Assembly: GCF_036327755.1 (NCBI RefSeq)
Contig: NZ_CP109596.1
Location: 7,874,001-7,938,000, forward strand
Source: Nocardia sp. NBC_01503
GTDB taxonomy: Bacteria; Actinomycetota; Actinomycetes; Mycobacteriales; Mycobacteriaceae
DNA: 64,000 nt
Direction of reading: 5' to 3'
Shown here one piece after another: positions 61,080-64,000 of the stretch (position 1 is the first letter of the stretch; each line of letters starts with the position of its first letter). The position numbers and the translations under genes are program-made. The notes under the pieces are model-generated. The model worked only from the letters and a program-made list of their open reading frames with translations, was not told the DNA's origin and did no database searches.

Positions 61080-64000
61080 TCAGCGCAGGGCGGCTGCCTT
61101 TCGGCGGGCTGCCGCCGCCTTCTTCGCCGCGGCGTCGGCGGGCTTCTTTTCCGCCGCCGTGGTCTTCTTGGCCGAACTGCCGTTGCTCGATGTGGTCGTC
61201 TTGGCGCCGGCCTTCTTGGCCGGGGTCTTCTTGGCGGCTACGGCCTTGGCGGGAACTGGGGGCTGGGCATCGAGAACGCCCTTGAGGAATTGGCCGGTGT
61301 AGCTGTCGGCTACCGCCGCAATATCTTCCGGGGTGCCCTCGGCGATGACCATACCGCCGCCGGAACCGCCTTCGGGGCCCATATCGATGACCCAGTCGGA
61401 GGTTTTGATGACGTCCAGGTTGTGTTCGATGACGATGACCGAGTTGCCCTTGTCGACCAGGCCGTTGATGACCTTGAGCAGTTTGCGGATGTCTTCGAAG
61501 TGCAGGCCGGTGGTGGGCTCGTCGAGGATGTAGATGGTGCGACCGGTGGAGCGCTTCTGGAGTTCGGCGGCCAGCTTCACGCGCTGCGCCTCACCACCGG
61601 ACAGGGTCGGTGCGGGCTGGCCCAGGCGCACATAGCCGAGGCCGACATCGACCAGCGTCGCGAGATACCGGTGAATGGAGGTGACCGGTTCGAAGAATTC
61701 GGCGGCCTCCTCGATCGGCATATCCAGGACCTCGGCGATGGTCTTGCCCTTGTAATGCACCTCGAGGGTTTCCCGGTTGTAGCGAGCGCCGTGGCAGACC
61801 TCGCAGGGGACGTATACGTCCGGCAGGAAGTTCATCTCGATCTTCAAAGTGCCGTCGCCCGAACAGGCTTCGCAGCGGCCGCCCTTCACATTGAAGGAGA
61901 AACGACCCGGCTGATAGCCGCGCACCTTGGCCTCGGTGGTGGCGGCGAACAGGGTGCGGATCTTGTCGAAGACACCGGTGTAGGTGGCGGCGTTCGAACG
62001 CGGGGTGCGGCCGATGGGCGACTGATCCACCTGCACCAGCTTGTCCAGGTGATCGAGACCGTTCACCCGGGTGTGCCGACCCGGAACCTGGCGCGCGCCA
62101 TTGAGTTTGTTCGCCAGCACGGTGGCCAGAATGTCATTGACGAGCGTCGACTTACCGGAGCCGGAGACACCGGTGATCGAGGTGAGAATGCCCAGCGGGA
62201 AGCTCACATCGATATCGCGCAGATTGTGTTCGACCGCGCCGACCACGGTGAGCTGCTTCTTCTTGTCCGCGGGACGGCGCACGAGCGGAATCTCGATGCT
62301 CTCGCGACCGGAAAGGTAAGCGCCGGTGAGGGATCGCTTATCGGTCAGCAGTCCCGGATACGGTCCGGAGTACACCACCTCACCACCGTGCTCACCGGCG
62401 AGCGGGCCGATATCGACCACCCAATCCGAGGCGTGGATGGTGTCCTCGTCATGCTCGACCACGATCAGCGTATTGCCGAGTTTCTTGAGCCGCGTGAGGG
62501 TTTCGATCAGTCGCCGGTTATCGCGCTGATGCAGGCCGATGGACGGCTCGTCCAACACGTAAAGCACACCGACCAGGCCCGAACCGATCTGTGTGGCAAG
62601 CCGAATACGCTGCGCCTCACCACCGGAGAGCGTGGCCGCCGCTCGCGACAGGGTCAGATACTGCAGGCCGACATCGAGCAGGAAGCCCAGTCGCGCCTGA
62701 ATCTCCTTGATCACCTGCGCGGCGATCGCAGCCTGCCGGTCGTCCAGGGTGAGCGAGTTCAGGAAGTCCGCGGCGTCACCGATGGACAGATCGGAGATAT
62801 CGGCAATCGACTTATCCGCCTTGCCCGCTCGCAGCGTGACCGCGAGGATCTCCGGCCGCAGCCGCGCGCCATTGCAGACCGGGCACGGGATGTCCCGCAT
62901 GTACCCGTCGTAGTACTCCTTGGCCGACTCCGATTCGGTGCTCTCCATGCGCCGCTGCAGGAACGGCATCACACCTTCGAAATCGGCGTAGTACGAACGC
63001 TTGCGGCCGTACCGGTTGGTGTACGAGACGTGCACCTGCTCGGAACTGCCCTCCAGCACGGCCTTTCGCGCCTTCGGCGGCAGATCCTGCCAGGCGGTGT
63101 CCATGGAGAACCCCATGGCCTCGGCCAAGCCCGACAGCAGCCGGGTGAAGTATTCGGCGGTCTGCCCGCGCGACCACGGCGCGATCGCACCCTCGCCCAG
63201 ACTCAACTCGGTATCGGGCACAACGAGATCCGGATCGACCTCCTTGCGAATACCGAGACCGGTGCAGTCCGGGCAGGCGCCGTAGGGCGAGTTGAACGAG
63301 AACGACCGCGGCTCGAGATCCTCGATATCGAGCGGATGCCCGTTCGGGCAGGCCAGTCGCTCGGAGAAGCGCCGCTCCCGATCGTGCGCGTGCTCATCGC
63401 GATCCACGAAGTCCAGCACCACGATGCCGTCGGCCAGGCGCAGCGCGGTCTCGATCGAATCGGTCAGACGCTGTTTGGAGCTGGGCTTCACGGCGAGCCG
63501 GTCGACGACCACCTCGACATCGTGCTTCTCCTGCTTCTTCAGCTTGGGCGGTTCGGTCAGCGGATACACCACGCCGTCGACCCGCACCCGCGAGTAGCCC
63601 TGCCCGTTCAAGGATTCGAAGAGATCGACGAATTCGCCCTTGCGGGTACGCACCACGGGTGCGAGCACCTGGAATTTGATGCCCTCCTGCATGGCGAGCA
63701 CCTGATCCACGATCTGCTGTGGCGACTGCTTCTCGATGAGATGACCACAGGTCGGGCAGTGCGGCGTGCCCGCGCGCGCGAACAGCAGACGCAGATAGTC
63801 GTAGACCTCGGTAATGGTGCCCACGGTCGACCGCGGATTGCGATTGGTCGACTTCTGATCGATGGACACCGCGGGCGAGAGCCCCTCGATGAAGTCCACA
63901 TCGGGCTTGTCCATCTGTCCGAGGAATTGCCGGGCGTACGCCGACAGCGACTCCACATACCGGCGCTGTCCCTCGGCGAAGATCGTGTCGAACGCCAGCG
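61080..64000 (-). CDS. uvrA: UvrA, excinuclease ABC subunit A (N-terminus beyond window)
   Basis: The damage-recognition ATPase of nucleotide excision repair. The window holds nearly all of it; the first 45-50 residues with the first Walker A are missing, and the visible part starts at LAFDTIFAEGQRRYVESLSA. Present are the UvrB-binding and zinc modules (CPTCGHL, CEACSGDGTLK, CEVCHG), both signatures (TLSGGEAQRIRLATQI, TLSGGEAQRVKLAAEL), Walker A ITGVSGSGKSTLVND and Walker B motifs. The C-terminal 60 residues are an extra Ala/Lys-rich tail with AKKT and KKAAAARRKAA repeats, like histone H1 or HupB tails. Confidence 0.96.
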   Translation of the reverse strand, partial: LAFDTIFAEGQRRYVESLSAYARQFLGQMDKPDVDFIEGLSPAVSIDQKSTNRNPRSTVGTITEVYDYLRLLFARAGTPHCPTCGHLIEKQSPQQIVDQVLAMQEGIKFQVLAPVVRTRKGEFVDLFESLNGQGYSRVRVDGVVYPLTEPPKLKKQEKHDVEVVVDRLAVKPSSKQRLTDSIETALRLADGIVVLDFVDRDEHAHDRERRFSERLACPNGHPLDIEDLEPRSFSFNSPYGACPDCTGLGIRKEVDPDLVVPDTELSLGEGAIAPWSRGQTAEYFTRLLSGLAEAMGFSMDTAWQDLPPKARKAVLEGSSEQVHVSYTNRYGRKRSYYADFEGVMPFLQRRMESTESESAKEYYDGYMRDIPCPVCNGARLRPEILAVTLRAGKADKSIADISDLSIGDAADFLNSLTLDDRQAAIAAQVIKEIQARLGFLLDVGLQYLTLSRAAATLSGGEAQRIRLATQIGSGLVGVLYVLDEPSIGLHQRDNRRLIETLTRLKKLGNTLIVVEHDEDTIHASDWVVDIGPLAGEHGGEVVYSGPYPGLLTDKRSLTGAYLSGRESIEIPLVRRPADKKKQLTVVGAVEHNLRDIDVSFPLGILTSITGVSGSGKSTLVNDILATVLANKLNGARQVPGRHTRVNGLDHLDKLVQVDQSPIGRTPRSNAATYTGVFDKIRTLFAATTEAKVRGYQPGRFSFNVKGGRCEACSGDGTLKIEMNFLPDVYVPCEVCHGARYNRETLEVHYKGKTIAEVLDMPIEEAAEFFEPVTSIHRYLATLVDVGLGYVRLGQPAPTLSGGEAQRVKLAAELQKRSTGRTIYILDEPTTGLHFEDIRKLLKVINGLVDKGNSVIVIEHNLDVIKTSDWVIDMGPEGGSGGGMVIAEGTPEDIAAVADSYTGQFLKGVLDAQPPVPAKAVAAKKTPAKKAGAKTTTSSNGSSAKKTTAAEKKPADAAAKKAAAARRKAAALR

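Overview
The window is high-GC actinobacterial DNA, most like Nocardia or a close mycolic-acid relative (an inference from gene content, not a database match). Signs of this are the overlapping argCJBDFR operon with argG and argH nearby, WXG100 proteins, an F420-type (deazaflavin) reductase, an LprG-like lipoprotein, an Erm gene with a WhiB7-like promoter, many candidate leaderless genes, and the infC-rpmI-rplT-(TrmH)-pheS-pheT-arg-uvrA neighbourhood known from mycobacteria and nocardiae.

Layout. 1-3.4 kb: partial GntR regulator, secreted protein, threonine dehydratase, SMR efflux protein and two small conserved proteins. 3.4-18.1 kb: arginine biosynthesis in two blocks, argG-methyltransferase-argH and argC-J-B-D-F-R, both read leftward. 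They are separated by about 5 kb of accessory genes: a winged-helix protein, an erm gene with a complete attenuation leader, a WXG100/polymorphic toxin/immunity locus and an orphan RHH protein. 18.1-25.5 kb: two divergent operons (GntP permease, KDPG-type aldolase, D-aminoacylase-type deacylase and PLP lyase; against KDG kinase, IclR regulator and RidA). Together they spell a route from an N-acyl amino sugar acid to pyruvate plus glyceraldehyde-3-phosphate. 25.5-30.5 kb: LCP cell-wall protein, deazaflavin reductase, three tandem divergent tRNA-like genes and conserved hypotheticals. 30.6-35.7 kb: a TetR-controlled oxidation operon (SDR, Baeyer-Villiger monooxygenase, ferredoxin-type reductase, di-iron hydrolase-like protein). 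35.7-38.2 kb: a short Rho paralogue, an alpha/beta hydrolase and a 39-residue membrane peptide. 38.2-42 kb: pheT and pheS. 42-48 kb: nitroreductase/HxlR, DoxX/MFS/TetR and an APC permease. 48.1-51.2 kb: TrmH-type methyltransferase, rplT, rpmI, infC (AUC start) and a DUF1844 gene.

51.5-57.4 kb: LprG-like lipoprotein, then a compact lipid locus of cytochrome b5-desaturase fusion, type III polyketide synthase and ABC exporter whose ATPase domain is split by a Pro/Gly/His-rich insert. 57.5-64 kb: a GerW-like protein, XRE regulator, SDR, a Doc-like toxin lacking its catalytic histidine with an RHH antitoxin, and uvrA running off the right edge.

Most notable: the erm leader (WhiB7-like promoter, leaderless 17-codon peptide, hairpin masking the erm ribosome site); the amino-sugar-acid cluster; the desaturase/PKS/exporter locus; the tandem odd tRNAs; and the Rho paralogue with an altered RNA-binding motif. 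All functions are read from sequence and family knowledge; no searches were run.
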